NCBI RefSeq assembly: GCF_005943945.1
Contig: NZ_CP040710.1
Location: 2,518,501-2,582,500, forward strand
Source: Aggregatimonas sangjinii
Lineage (GTDB): Bacteria; Bacteroidota; Bacteroidia; Flavobacteriales; Flavobacteriaceae
DNA: 64,000 nucleotides
Direction of reading: 5' to 3'
How positions within the stretch are numbered: the stretch's first letter is position 1; each line of letters opens with the position of its first letter. This document shows, piece after piece, positions 25,295 through 34,925 of the stretch. The notes below the pieces were generated by a model, which did no database searches, was not told the DNA's origin, and saw only the letters and a list, made by a program, of their open reading frames with translations. A program made the translations under genes and the position numbers.

Positions 25295-26566
25295 ATGGCG
25301 GTAGATTTACTACTAGGATTACAATGGGGAGACGAAGGAAAAGGAAAAATAGTTGATGTACTGACCAACAACTACGATATTATCGCCCGGTTTCAGGGAG
25401 GCCCCAATGCCGGACATACCTTGGAGTTCGACGGAATAAAACATGTACTGCATACCATACCGTCAGGAATTTTTCATGAAAGTGCCGTAAACGTGGTCGG
25501 CAACGGAGTGGTTATCGACCCGGTAATCTTCAAAAAAGAACTGGACAATCTGGCTCAATTCAACATCGATTTCAAGTCGAAATTATTGATTTCCAGGAAG
25601 GCCCATTTGATTTTACCCACCCATCGCTTGCTCGATGCGGCATCCGAAGCTTCGAAGGGGAAAGCCAAAATCGGATCTACTTTGAAAGGCATCGGCCCCA
25701 CCTATATGGATAAAACCGGCCGTAACGGAATGCGTGTCGGTGATTTGGAAATGGAAGGCTGGGAAGACAAATACCGCGCATTGGCCAATAAGCACGAGTC
25801 GATGATCGACTTTTATGATGTAGAGCTTCAGTATGATTTGAAAGATCTCGAAAAAGACTTCTTCAACGCGGTTGCCGAATTGAAAAAACTAACTTTTATC
25901 GACAGTGAGGAATATTTATACCAAGCGCAGAAATCAGGCAAGAAGATTTTGGCTGAAGGTGCCCAAGGATCATTGTTGGATATTGATTTTGGCACCTACC
26001 CCTATGTAACCTCATCGAACACCACGGCCGCCGGTGCCTGCACGGGTCTTGGGGTGGCCCCGAGCCAAATAGGAAGGGTTTTCGGTATCTTCAAGGCGTA
26101 TGCTACACGCGTGGGCAGTGGCCCATTCCCAACAGAACTATTTGATGAAGACGGGGAAACGATGGGTCGGGTAGGCAACGAGTTTGGCGCAACGACCGGA
26201 CGACCGCGAAGGTGTGGTTGGTTAGACTTGGTCGCACTAAAATACGCCGTTCAGGTAAACGGGGTAACCGATTTAATGATGATGAAAGGGGATGTGCTTA
26301 GCGGGTTTGAAAAATTGAAAATCTGCACTTCCTACAATTACAAAGGACAAGAAATCACCCACCTGCCGTACAACATAGAAGCCGAAAATGTAAGTCCAAA
26401 TTACATCGAAATGAATGGTTGGGAAGCCGACTTGACCAAAATGAGCTCCCCTGACCAATTTCCGCCTGCACTGAATGCTTATATCGACTTCTTGGAAAAA
26501 GAACTCGAGGTGCCCATTAAAATAGTCTCTGTAGGGCCGGACAGAACGCAGACCATCCATAGATAG
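25295..26566 (+). CDS. purA: Adenylosuccinate synthase
   Basis: This 423-residue PurA catalyses the GTP-dependent joining of IMP and aspartate to adenylosuccinate. The N-terminal phosphate loop GLQWGDEGKGK, the FQGGPNAGHT segment, GSTLKGIGPTYMDK near residue 128 and GATTGRPRRCGWLD near residue 297 are all intact. The length is typical of the family. It lies 20 bases after the Fur-family gene and 7 bases before the acetyltransferase gene. Confidence 0.97.
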   Translation: MAVDLLLGLQWGDEGKGKIVDVLTNNYDIIARFQGGPNAGHTLEFDGIKHVLHTIPSGIFHESAVNVVGNGVVIDPVIFKKELDNLAQFNIDFKSKLLISRKAHLILPTHRLLDAASEASKGKAKIGSTLKGIGPTYMDKTGRNGMRVGDLEMEGWEDKYRALANKHESMIDFYDVELQYDLKDLEKDFFNAVAELKKLTFIDSEEYLYQAQKSGKKILAEGAQGSLLDIDFGTYPYVTSSNTTAAGACTGLGVAPSQIGRVFGIFKAYATRVGSGPFPTELFDEDGETMGRVGNEFGATTGRPRRCGWLDLVALKYAVQVNGVTDLMMMKGDVLSGFEKLKICTSYNYKGQEITHLPYNIEAENVSPNYIEMNGWEADLTKMSSPDQFPPALNAYIDFLEKELEVPIKIVSVGPDRTQTIHR

Positions 26567-26573
26567 CAGTTTT

Positions 26574-27023
26574 ATGATACAGCGACTAAACCATACCCAT
26601 GCGGATGTTGCTGAAAAAATATATGGGGTGTTCCAAAAATCGTATGCGGTCGAGGCCAAGCTTCTTGAAGCAGTCGATTTCCCTCCTTTACAAAGAACCC
26701 AGAATGATATTCAAACCGGCGAAAATGATTTCTACGGCTTTTATATGGACGCACGATTGGTCGCCGTCGTCGAGATAGCCCACCAAAAACCGGCAGTACA
26801 TATTCAAAGTTTGGTTGTGCTCCCCGAGTACTTCCGTATGGGAATTGCGAGCAGTTTGATATCATTTGTAAGCGTCACCTACCCCACTCCCCTTTTCACC
26901 GTAGAAACCGGATTCAAAAACGAACCAGCCATCGCACTCTACAAAAAATTCGATTTTGTGGAAACGAAACAGTGGAATACCGACCATGGCATACGCAAAA
27001 TACGGTTCGAAAAAAGGCTTTAA
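26574..27023 (+). CDS. GNAT family N-acetyltransferase
   Basis: This is a 149-residue GNAT acetyltransferase. The acetyl-CoA binding segment is SLVVLPEYFRMGIASSLISF (near residue 82), followed by the usual late motif NEPAIALYKKFDFVETKQW. The acceptor substrate is unknown. It follows purA by 7 bases and is probably co-transcribed. Confidence 0.85.
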   Translation: MIQRLNHTHADVAEKIYGVFQKSYAVEAKLLEAVDFPPLQRTQNDIQTGENDFYGFYMDARLVAVVEIAHQKPAVHIQSLVVLPEYFRMGIASSLISFVSVTYPTPLFTVETGFKNEPAIALYKKFDFVETKQWNTDHGIRKIRFEKRL

Positions 27024-27114
27024 TCGATTGTAAATCGCCACTATCTACAATTTGAACGGATTTTTATTTCCTATATTTATGACGATGCCTCAGTCCTAAT
27101 TTGATTATTTGTCA

Positions 27115-30100
27115 ATGTCGCAAAAACTTTTAATGCACCGACCTCAGCTGGGAATTTTGCTATTGTCTTCAATTTTTGCCTTTCTCGGATGCTCTGAAGA
27201 AAAAACTGGTCTGGTCGAAATACAGAAAGATTCCAGCATCGTTCTTATCGGAAACAATCTAGGTTCCCGTATGATGAATTATGGCAGTTTTGAGACGGAG
27301 TTGCACTTGCGGTATCCCGACAGTACGCTTCACATCAGGAATTTGTGTGATGGTGGAGATACTCCTGGGTTTAGACCCCATTCCGGTAGAAATGTGCCAT
27401 GGGCATTTGAAGGCGCAGAAAAATTCCAAACCGAATTGGCTCAAAATTCTGGTAGTGAAGGTGTTTTTGAAACGCCGGACCAATGGCTCGAACGGTTGAA
27501 AGCGGACGTGGTCATTGCTTTTTTTGGTTACAACGAATCTTTCGCGGGGGATAAAGGTATTGACGACTACAAGAATGAGCTGAAGGCATTTATATCCCAT
27601 ACTCGCTCACAACAGTATAACAGTTCTACCGCTCCCGAGCTGATTCTCGTATCACCCATTGCTTATGAGGATTTGTCCGCCACCTATGACCTACCCGATG
27701 GCAAAACCCAAAATCGAAACCTCGCCTTATATACTTCCGCAATGGCCGAAGTATGTAAAGACCAAAACGTTGATTTTGTAGACGTATTTCATCCTTCCCA
27801 AGAATGGTTTTCGGAAAACGGGCCGCTTACCTCCGATGGGTTTCAATTGAATGAAAACGGATACGAGCGGTTGGCGCAATTTTTAGCTGATAGAATTTTT
27901 GGTGAGGCGGCCGGATTGGATTCCCAAAAACGTGCCGACCTCAAAGCTGCGGTCAAGCAAAAGAACTTCTATTGGCACAACGATTATAAAATCCCGAACG
28001 GCGTACACGTTTTTGGAAGACGCTTTGCCCCCTATGGTCAGGACAATTACCCTTTTGAAATTGAAAAAATACGACAGCTAACCAAAATCAGGGACACTCT
28101 GATATGGCGTACTGCTCAAGGTAAATCATTTGATTTGAAAGCTGCCGACGCCAATACGACTGAGCTTCCCCCTGTAACGACCAACTACAACCTAGGGAAC
28201 TCCGATGTATCCTCGAATTATCTGTACGGAGAAGCGGCCCTTGAAAGCTTCGAATTGCCGGAAGGTTACCAAATTGAGCTTTTCGCCTCGGAAAGTGAAT
28301 TTCCCGATTTAGCAAATCCCGTTCAGATTTCATTCGATAACAAAGGGCGGCTATGGGTTGCGGCAATGCCATCCTATCCGCATCATAGACCGGGAGACCC
28401 ACCACCTAACGACAAATTGCTTATTCTTGAGGATACTGACGGCGATGGTGCTGCCGATAAGCAAACTACTTTCGCCGACGGTTTACATCTTCCTATAGGA
28501 TTTGAAATCGCTCCCGAAGGAGTTTATGTGAGTCAGGGCACGAACCTGAAACTGCTGAAAGATACCAATGGTGATGATAAAGCAGACATCGAGGAAATCA
28601 TCCTCAGCGGCTTTGACGACCACGATACGCACCATGCCATTTCAGCATTTTGCGCCGACCCGTCCGGAGCTTTTTATATGGCCGAAGGGGTATTCCTGCA
28701 CACGAATGTAGAGACCCCATACGGGCCAGTAAGGGGTACCAATGGCGGTTTTTATCGATATGCCCCGCAACAAAAAAAACTAGAACGTGTTGCGCAAGTG
28801 AGTATTCCCAATCCTTGGGGCATTGCCTTCGATGCTTGGGGACAGGACTTTTTCTTACAAACCTCTGGCACCAAAATGAATTGGATGATGCCCAGCACCA
28901 TGAAGTCTATCTATGGTGTGGCGACACCCTTAACCGAAGATCTTATCGAAAAAAAGCATCAGGTACGGCCTACTTCTGGATTAGAGTTCGTATCGAGCAG
29001 GCATTTCCCGGATGAAGTGCAAGGGGATATCCTCTTGGGAAATACCATAGGCTTTTTGGGACTCAAACAACATCAAATTAACGAAGAGGGTACCGGATAT
29101 ACAACGAAGCACCGTCAAGACCTTTTGACCAGCAGCGACGCCAATTTCAGACCTGTCGATATCGAGTTTGCACCTGATGGCTCCCTTTATCTTGCCGATT
29201 GGCATAACATACTGGTAGGGCATATGCAACATAACGCCAGGGACCCTTTGCGTGATCATTCTCATGGGAGAATCTATCGCATTACCTATCCTTCAAGGCC
29301 ACTAGTACAACGGGCATTCATAACGGGGGCGTCTATCGAAATCCTTTTGGACAACTTAAAACTACCCGAATACCGAAGCCGTTATCGTTCACGGCGCGAG
29401 TTACGTGCACGGGATGCCGAAAAAGTATCGGAAGCAATTACCTCTTGGTGTCAAAATCTCGACAAGACACAATCTGCGTACGAACATCATTTACTGGAAG
29501 CCCTTTGGGTCTCTTGGGGAATCAATAAAATCGATACGGAATTACTACAACAACTCCTTGCCGCCAATGACCATCGAGTGCGCTCCGCCGCGGTTCGGGC
29601 TTTGCGATACAATTACTCTAGAACCGACAACAGTCCATCCCTTTTTGCCAATTCAGCCAGCGATCCGCATGGGCGCGTGCGTTTGGAGGCTATTGTCGCA
29701 TCCACATGGCTAGCCCCGGAAATTGGAGGTAAAATTTTAGACGAGGCTGAAAAACATCCTTTGGACAAATGGATGATCGAAGCCTACGACTTTGCCCGAA
29801 CACGACTATCCGGCGCTACGATGAGCGATAATCCTGTCAAATTGGTTGCCTCTCATTTAAAAGGTGACGATTACGAAAAGTTTGTCAAAGGCAAGGCCAT
29901 TTATGAAACCGAAGGTTATTGCATCACCTGCCATCAAGAAAGTGGCGGCGGATTACAGGCGGGAGGCTACCCGACTTTGGTAGACCAATCTTGGGTCTTG
30001 GGCAGTGAGGAACGTCTCATAAAATTAACATTGAACGGCATTTACGGCCCGATGGATGTCATGGGCATTCATTACGAGGGTCAAGTACCTATGTTGGCCT

Positions 30101-30279
30101 TTAGGAATATCCTAAATGATGACGAAATCGCCGCGGTGCTCACCTATGTGCGCAATGCATTCGGTAACAAAGCTTCTGTGATTGAAAGCGAAACGGTAAA
30201 GCGAGTCAGAGCGGAAACAGAGGATAAAGACGGTTATTGGACTGCCGACGAGCTCTTGAAACAACATCCCGACAAATAA
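27115..30279 (+). CDS. Lipoprotein with degenerate SGNH domain, PVC-type dehydrogenase propeller and cytochrome c
   Basis: This 1054-residue protein has a lipobox (FAFLGC) for membrane anchoring. Residues about 35-265 form an SGNH-hydrolase-like domain in which the catalytic motifs are altered (GNN in place of GDS; DGFQLN without the usual His). Residues about 370-730 match the PVC-type membrane-bound dehydrogenase propeller (TIGR02604-like; ILEDTDGDGAADK and GTNGGFYRY). HEAT-like helices follow (about 760-900). A cytochrome c domain ends the protein, with CITCH at 936-940 and a likely axial Met in VPMLAF. It probably oxidises a sugar in the periplasm and passes electrons to c-type carriers. 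The ATG at 27115 is chosen over TTG at 27109. The next gene follows by 6 bases. Confidence 0.82.
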   Translation: MSQKLLMHRPQLGILLLSSIFAFLGCSEEKTGLVEIQKDSSIVLIGNNLGSRMMNYGSFETELHLRYPDSTLHIRNLCDGGDTPGFRPHSGRNVPWAFEGAEKFQTELAQNSGSEGVFETPDQWLERLKADVVIAFFGYNESFAGDKGIDDYKNELKAFISHTRSQQYNSSTAPELILVSPIAYEDLSATYDLPDGKTQNRNLALYTSAMAEVCKDQNVDFVDVFHPSQEWFSENGPLTSDGFQLNENGYERLAQFLADRIFGEAAGLDSQKRADLKAAVKQKNFYWHNDYKIPNGVHVFGRRFAPYGQDNYPFEIEKIRQLTKIRDTLIWRTAQGKSFDLKAADANTTELPPVTTNYNLGNSDVSSNYLYGEAALESFELPEGYQIELFASESEFPDLANPVQISFDNKGRLWVAAMPSYPHHRPGDPPPNDKLLILEDTDGDGAADKQTTFADGLHLPIGFEIAPEGVYVSQGTNLKLLKDTNGDDKADIEEIILSGFDDHDTHHAISAFCADPSGAFYMAEGVFLHTNVETPYGPVRGTNGGFYRYAPQQKKLERVAQVSIPNPWGIAFDAWGQDFFLQTSGTKMNWMMPSTMKSIYGVATPLTEDLIEKKHQVRPTSGLEFVSSRHFPDEVQGDILLGNTIGFLGLKQHQINEEGTGYTTKHRQDLLTSSDANFRPVDIEFAPDGSLYLADWHNILVGHMQHNARDPLRDHSHGRIYRITYPSRPLVQRAFITGASIEILLDNLKLPEYRSRYRSRRELRARDAEKVSEAITSWCQNLDKTQSAYEHHLLEALWVSWGINKIDTELLQQLLAANDHRVRSAAVRALRYNYSRTDNSPSLFANSASDPHGRVRLEAIVASTWLAPEIGGKILDEAEKHPLDKWMIEAYDFARTRLSGATMSDNPVKLVASHLKGDDYEKFVKGKAIYETEGYCITCHQESGGGLQAGGYPTLVDQSWVLGSEERLIKLTLNGIYGPMDVMGIHYEGQVPMLAFRNILNDDEIAAVLTYVRNAFGNKASVIESETVKRVRAETEDKDGYWTADELLKQHPDK

Positions 30280-30285
30280 GAAAAC

Positions 30286-31305
30286 ATGCGAAAACACGAT
30301 TTTAAGAATGATATCGACCTAAAGTATCCGCTGCTGTGCTTTCTACTATTGATTCTTATTTCCTGCGGAGATACCTCAAAAAAAGAAAAGCAGGAAGAAC
30401 GCAGTGTTGCAAACAGCGACGCTCCCCTACATGTCGTTTTTGTAACCGGGGACGAGGAATACCGATCAGAGGAAAGTATGCCCATGCTAGCCCGCTTGGT
30501 TAAAAGGGAACTTGGGGCAAAAGTTACGGTCTGCTACTCCGTGGATTCGACAGGAAAAATCGACCCCAATCGCACTGACCACATTGAAGGCCTTGAAGCC
30601 TTGGAGAGCGCAGATCTCATGGTGCTCTTTACCCGTTTCCGCAATTTGCCGGAAAAAGAGCGATATTATATTGCCGACTATGCGGAATTAGGGAAACCTA
30701 TCGTCGGCTTTCGTACCGCGACCCACGCCTTCTTTTATGAAAATGATTCGACCCTCACTTCTTGGAACAACGAATGGCCAACCAAAGTTTTGGGGCAACA
30801 ATGGATTACACATCATGGACATTTTGAGGATGGAAATAGTCCCTTAACCGCAGTTTCCGCAATCGATGGAAAGAAGCATCCGATTTTAAATGGCCTTGAA
30901 CCTTTTGAGGCATATTCATGGTTGTATCATGTAGATGGCGGTGAATGGAATCTATACGGAGACAGCGAGCCCTTTCTTAAGGGCCGTTCCCTACGCTCGA
31001 AACATGAAGCAGAGGGTAATTTAGCACAATATCCCTTGACCAATCCCGTAGCATGGACCAAAAGCTACACGGGAAATTCTGGAAAGAAGGCAAGGGTCTT
31101 TTTCACAACCTTGGGACACCCCTATGATTTTAAAATCCCGTCAATGCGCAAGCTGTCGCTCAATGGCATTTATTGGGCGTTAGGCAAAGAAGACGAAATT
31201 CCCCCTACAGGAGTTCGAGGGGCGTTGGATATACCTTACGAACCGAACAACTCCGGTTTTGGGCAAGTATACAAAAAGAACAGACGCCCTGAAATCATCC
31301 AGTAA
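30286..31305 (+). CDS. ThuA-like lipoprotein
   Basis: This 339-residue lipoprotein has a lipobox (LLILISC) and a ThuA-like class I glutamine amidotransferase fold. Segments typical of the family are HVVFVTGDEEYRSEESMPMLARL, LMVLFTRFRNLPEKE, HHGHFED and ARVFFTTLGHP. ThuA proteins appear with sugar oxidoreductases, as in the thu trehalose/keto-sugar system. No complete catalytic triad is evident. It follows the large dehydrogenase by 6 bases and precedes a Gfo/Idh/MocA gene by 110, so a sugar-oxidation operon is likely. Confidence 0.82.
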   Translation: MRKHDFKNDIDLKYPLLCFLLLILISCGDTSKKEKQEERSVANSDAPLHVVFVTGDEEYRSEESMPMLARLVKRELGAKVTVCYSVDSTGKIDPNRTDHIEGLEALESADLMVLFTRFRNLPEKERYYIADYAELGKPIVGFRTATHAFFYENDSTLTSWNNEWPTKVLGQQWITHHGHFEDGNSPLTAVSAIDGKKHPILNGLEPFEAYSWLYHVDGGEWNLYGDSEPFLKGRSLRSKHEAEGNLAQYPLTNPVAWTKSYTGNSGKKARVFFTTLGHPYDFKIPSMRKLSLNGIYWALGKEDEIPPTGVRGALDIPYEPNNSGFGQVYKKNRRPEIIQ

Positions 31306-31415
31306 TCCGAACATGGCTGTAAAATAGGACAGTAGAAAAGAAAAACATACATTTAGAATACTGTTGTCGTTTCACGATAGGACTCAGAACTTGACAATTT
31401 AACACACTCATCAAA

Positions 31416-32858
31416 ATGAAAAAAAGACAATTTCTCAAGCAGACCGCCTTACTCGCTTCCTCGGTGACCATAATGCCCTCAGTGCTTTGGGGAGCTGGTT
31501 CGCATGAGGGTAAAAAGTTACGAACCGCCCATATCGGTATCGGCGGCATGGGCGGAGAAGATTTGAGGGACATCGCATCACATCCTATGGTAGAAGTAGT
31601 AGCCTTATGTGACGTAGACGCGAACAACTTAAGGGCGGGGCTGGCTTTGCATCCAAAGGCAAAATCGTACAAAGACTACCGGATCATGCTACAAGAAATG
31701 AAGAACGACATCGATGCGGTTATCGTTTCCACCCCTGACCACACGCATGCACCAGCTTCGATGATGGCCATGAACATGAACAAACCGGTATATTGTCAAA
31801 AGCCATTAACCCATCATGTATCCGAAGCAAGGGCGATGCGTAAATTGGCCGAAGATAAGAATCTTGTTACCCAAATGGGCATTCAAGTACATTCGTTTTA
31901 CGATTATAAATTGGCCACCTTGTTGATACAATCCGGTATCATCGGTAAAGTAAGTCAAGTGCATGCCTGGTCTCCAAAGAATTGGGGCTACGACGGTCCT
32001 ATTCCCAAGGGTGCTGATCCAGTACCGGAAACCTTGGATTGGAATCTGTGGCTAGGAACGGCTGCCGATCGCGTCTATCAAGAGGGGATATACCATCCTG
32101 GAAATTGGCGCAAATTGGTAGATTTCGGTTGTGGTACGTTGGGCGATATGGGCGTGCATATATTCGACACCCCGTACAACGCCCTGGCATTGGATGTTCC
32201 AAAAACCATTACCAATAACTGTAGGCCACCAAACGGATTCGGGTTTCCCGAAAATAATCACGTTATCTATGAATTTCCCGGTACCGAATATACTACAGAG
32301 GAATTCAAATGGACATGGTACGACGGTCCCGGAGCGCCAATGGAACACGAAGACTTAAAGTTGCCCATGGTTGCGAAGCTGCCCGAACCTCAACCTCAAC
32401 AGGAGAACGATAACACATCTATGGCCGATAAAATATCGTTGGAAACGAAAATTACCCAAGAGGGTAAACTACCCGACCAAGGAGCGATGTTCGTGGGTGA
32501 AAAAGGACGCCTGTTATTGCCCCATTTTATGGAATTGCCCAAGAAAATAGTCGATGGGAAGTATGTTGATATATCGGCGGAAATCGAAGCTGTCGAAAAA
32601 GCGAACAACATGGGCAAGCCCATACGCGACTATGCCTCGGAAGGCCCGAAACACTACCATCAATTCGTTGATGCCTGTTTGGGGAAAGGCGAGACCACGG
32701 CTCCATTTTCGTATGCCGCAAGACTTACAGAGACAATTCTTTTAGGGGTCATCGCAGGGCGTTTTCCCGGCGAGACCTTACATTGGGACAATGAAACGGC
32801 AAAATTTACAGAAACCAAAGCCAACGCGTTCTTAGAAGCTCCCTATCGAGAGTTTTGA
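31416..32858 (+). CDS. Gfo/Idh/MocA-family oxidoreductase with export signal
   Basis: This 480-residue NAD(P)-type oxidoreductase has a Tat-like N-terminus (KKRQFLKQTALLASS, with KR in place of RR). The Rossmann motif is AHIGIGGMGGEDL near residue 42. STPDHTHAPASMMAM, then KPVYCQKPLTHHVSEARAMR supply the conserved catalytic Lys region, and CGTLGDMGVHIFD lies in the C-terminal domain. Exported members of this family act on sugars or glycosides with a bound cofactor. Placement after ThuA and a cytochrome-tailed dehydrogenase supports one periplasmic pathway. The substrate is unknown. Confidence 0.85.
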   Translation: MKKRQFLKQTALLASSVTIMPSVLWGAGSHEGKKLRTAHIGIGGMGGEDLRDIASHPMVEVVALCDVDANNLRAGLALHPKAKSYKDYRIMLQEMKNDIDAVIVSTPDHTHAPASMMAMNMNKPVYCQKPLTHHVSEARAMRKLAEDKNLVTQMGIQVHSFYDYKLATLLIQSGIIGKVSQVHAWSPKNWGYDGPIPKGADPVPETLDWNLWLGTAADRVYQEGIYHPGNWRKLVDFGCGTLGDMGVHIFDTPYNALALDVPKTITNNCRPPNGFGFPENNHVIYEFPGTEYTTEEFKWTWYDGPGAPMEHEDLKLPMVAKLPEPQPQQENDNTSMADKISLETKITQEGKLPDQGAMFVGEKGRLLLPHFMELPKKIVDGKYVDISAEIEAVEKANNMGKPIRDYASEGPKHYHQFVDACLGKGETTAPFSYAARLTETILLGVIAGRFPGETLHWDNETAKFTETKANAFLEAPYREF

Positions 32859-33088
32859 TTCGCATCTTACGAGGTATCGCGCATGTGCCATGTACGACGA
32901 AAAAGTGTTTTCGTTCGTAACATTAGACATTTGCGCCCCACTCCTTGATTTTATAGAGCGATGGAAAGCGCTCAACATGTCGAATTAAATGTGACCGCAT
33001 GTCAATTAAATTCGGGTTACCCACAAGGAAATAAACAAATCCTGAAATCTACAGTCCAGCTATACAGTGGTCTTAAATCCGTCATAAA
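32859..33088. other. Intergenic region without visible gene
   Basis: Between the oxidoreductase and the OstA-like gene there are 280 bases. The last 50 carry the promoter described separately. I see no conserved RNA, repeat or strong terminator hairpin in the rest. Confidence 0.5.
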
Positions 33089-33122
33089 TTGAACCGCTCT
33101 GCTTTAAAAAATCCTATTTTTG
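33089..33122 (+). promoter_or_regulatory. Promoter of the OstA-like gene
   Basis: TTG (33089-33091), a 23-base spacer and TATTTTTG (33115-33122) match the Bacteroidota promoter consensus. The leader to the TTG start at 33139 would be about 10 bases. The promoter supports that non-ATG start, since the frame has no ATG between it and the upstream stop. Confidence 0.55.
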
Positions 33123-33138
33123 GACAAAATTCCATTAC

Positions 33139-34878
33139 TTGTATAAAACGATATATTTTTTAGCCTTTCTCTTCTTTGCATTTGCCCTTTGGGGTCAAGA
33201 GACCTCTGCTGAAAGCAAAACGGATACTTCACCCGAAAGTAAACAGATTAATATCGTCTACGGTGCCAATTTTACCAAAGACGAAAAACAGTTCCCCGGG
33301 GCTTTTATTTTCAGCAAGGATACCAAACAAGTACAGTTCGAACACCAAGGTGCCGATCTGTGGTGCGATATCGCTATTCACTATCAAAAGGAAAATCGCT
33401 TGCGGGCGATTGGCAATGTGCGCTTGGAACAAGGCGATAGTATTCAACTTACAGGAGGAAAAATCGACTACGACGGCGAAACCAAGCTTGCCAAAATCTA
33501 TGAAGAAGTATTGCTTCGGAACGAGAGCGAGGAAAACAGCATGACCCTACGTACGGATACCCTGTATTTCGACAGGGAAAAACAGGAGTCATATTACAAC
33601 ACTTCCGGCACCGTCATCGATTCGGCGAACACGCTTACCAGCGAAATCGGTCGCTACTTTATGGAATTGAAAAAATATCAATTTCTGGATAGTGTTCATA
33701 TCGATAATCCCGAGTACATATTGGATTCGGAGCAGTTAGATTATTATACCACCTCTAAAAATGCCTACATGTACGGGGCATCGACTATTACGGGGAAGAC
33801 CTATAAAATATACTGCGAACGTGGCTTCTATGATACCAAAATCGAGAGCGGCTACTTTATAAAAAATACCCGAATCGATTATAATAATCAAATCATAGAA
33901 GGGGATAGTCTTTATTTTGATCAGGCTACCGAATTCGCTTCAGCTACCAATAACGTTGTGGTGACCGATACGGTCAACCAAGGAGTAATCAAATCACATT
34001 ATGCGGAGGTGCACAAAGCCGTCGATTCGGTTTTTGCCACCAAAAGAGCTGTTTCCATTAAGGTGGTCGAGCAGGACTCGGTATATATTCACGGCGATAC
34101 CCTAATGATGACCGGAAAACCCGCCAATAGAATCTTAAGGGCATTTAGAAACGCTAAAATTTACAAGACCGATTTGAGCGGCAAATGCGATTCGATACAT
34201 TCCAATCAAAAGACCGGCATCACAAAGTTGATTACGAATCCCGTACTCTGGAACGTTGACAATCAAATCACGGGAGATAGCATCCATATCATTTCCAATA
34301 TAAAAACGGAGCAGCTCGATTCGTTGAAAGTCTTGGAAAATGCGTTTATTATTTCCCAGGACACTATTGGCAAAAAAGGGTTCAATCAAGCCAAAGGAAT
34401 TAATCTTTACGGTAAGTTTAAGGATAATGAATTAAGGGTCGTCGACTTAAAGCAGAATACCGAGGTCATCTACTATATGTACGATGACGATGATGAACTG
34501 CTGGGCATCAACAAAACCATATGCAGTGAAATCCATATTACTTTGGCCAATAATGACATTGAAGACCTAACCTTTATACAAAATCCGGAGGGCGATATCA
34601 ATCCAGAAAAAGACATGCCCGAAAACACCAGAAAACTCAAGGGATTTATATGGCGGGGTGACGAGCGAATTCTAACCAAGGATGATATTTTCGATGAAGA
34701 TGATAATTCTATAGAACTGGTGGTCATAAAAGGGATAACGGAGCCAATAGATATCGACGCCGAGGAAGAACAGCGCTCGCTGAACCCCGCAGACCCCGTA
34801 AACAATTTACCTCTACCCAATCCCGATGAAAAGGAAGGGGAAGACCAGAAACCAAAGGAAAAGAAAAAGGCCAAATAA
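33139..34878 (+). CDS. OstA/LptA-like envelope protein
   Basis: This 579-residue exported protein has a signal peptide (to about residue 20) and repeated beta-strand segments of the OstA/LptA type. Examples are RAIGNVRLEQGDSIQLTGGKIDYDG and NNQIIEGDSLYFDQATEFASA. This fold forms the bridge that carries lipopolysaccharide across the periplasm. The C-terminus is a long acidic then basic tail (DADEEEQ-like, ending PKEKKKAK). The protein is much longer than classical LptA, as is usual for Bacteroidota OstA-like proteins. The start is TTG. A class III aminotransferase follows on the same strand after 47 bases. Confidence 0.8.
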   Translation: MYKTIYFLAFLFFAFALWGQETSAESKTDTSPESKQINIVYGANFTKDEKQFPGAFIFSKDTKQVQFEHQGADLWCDIAIHYQKENRLRAIGNVRLEQGDSIQLTGGKIDYDGETKLAKIYEEVLLRNESEENSMTLRTDTLYFDREKQESYYNTSGTVIDSANTLTSEIGRYFMELKKYQFLDSVHIDNPEYILDSEQLDYYTTSKNAYMYGASTITGKTYKIYCERGFYDTKIESGYFIKNTRIDYNNQIIEGDSLYFDQATEFASATNNVVVTDTVNQGVIKSHYAEVHKAVDSVFATKRAVSIKVVEQDSVYIHGDTLMMTGKPANRILRAFRNAKIYKTDLSGKCDSIHSNQKTGITKLITNPVLWNVDNQITGDSIHIISNIKTEQLDSLKVLENAFIISQDTIGKKGFNQAKGINLYGKFKDNELRVVDLKQNTEVIYYMYDDDDELLGINKTICSEIHITLANNDIEDLTFIQNPEGDINPEKDMPENTRKLKGFIWRGDERILTKDDIFDEDDNSIELVVIKGITEPIDIDAEEEQRSLNPADPVNNLPLPNPDEKEGEDQKPKEKKKAK

Positions 34879-34925
34879 TACTTATTTCACAAACTTTACA
34901 GGCACGCGTGGTCTTCTAGTCGAAT

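Noticed and set aside
30286..31305. Trehalose-utilisation role for the ThuA-like proteins
   Set aside because: ThuA-like folds in Bacteroidota occur in many sugar contexts; nothing here points to trehalose.
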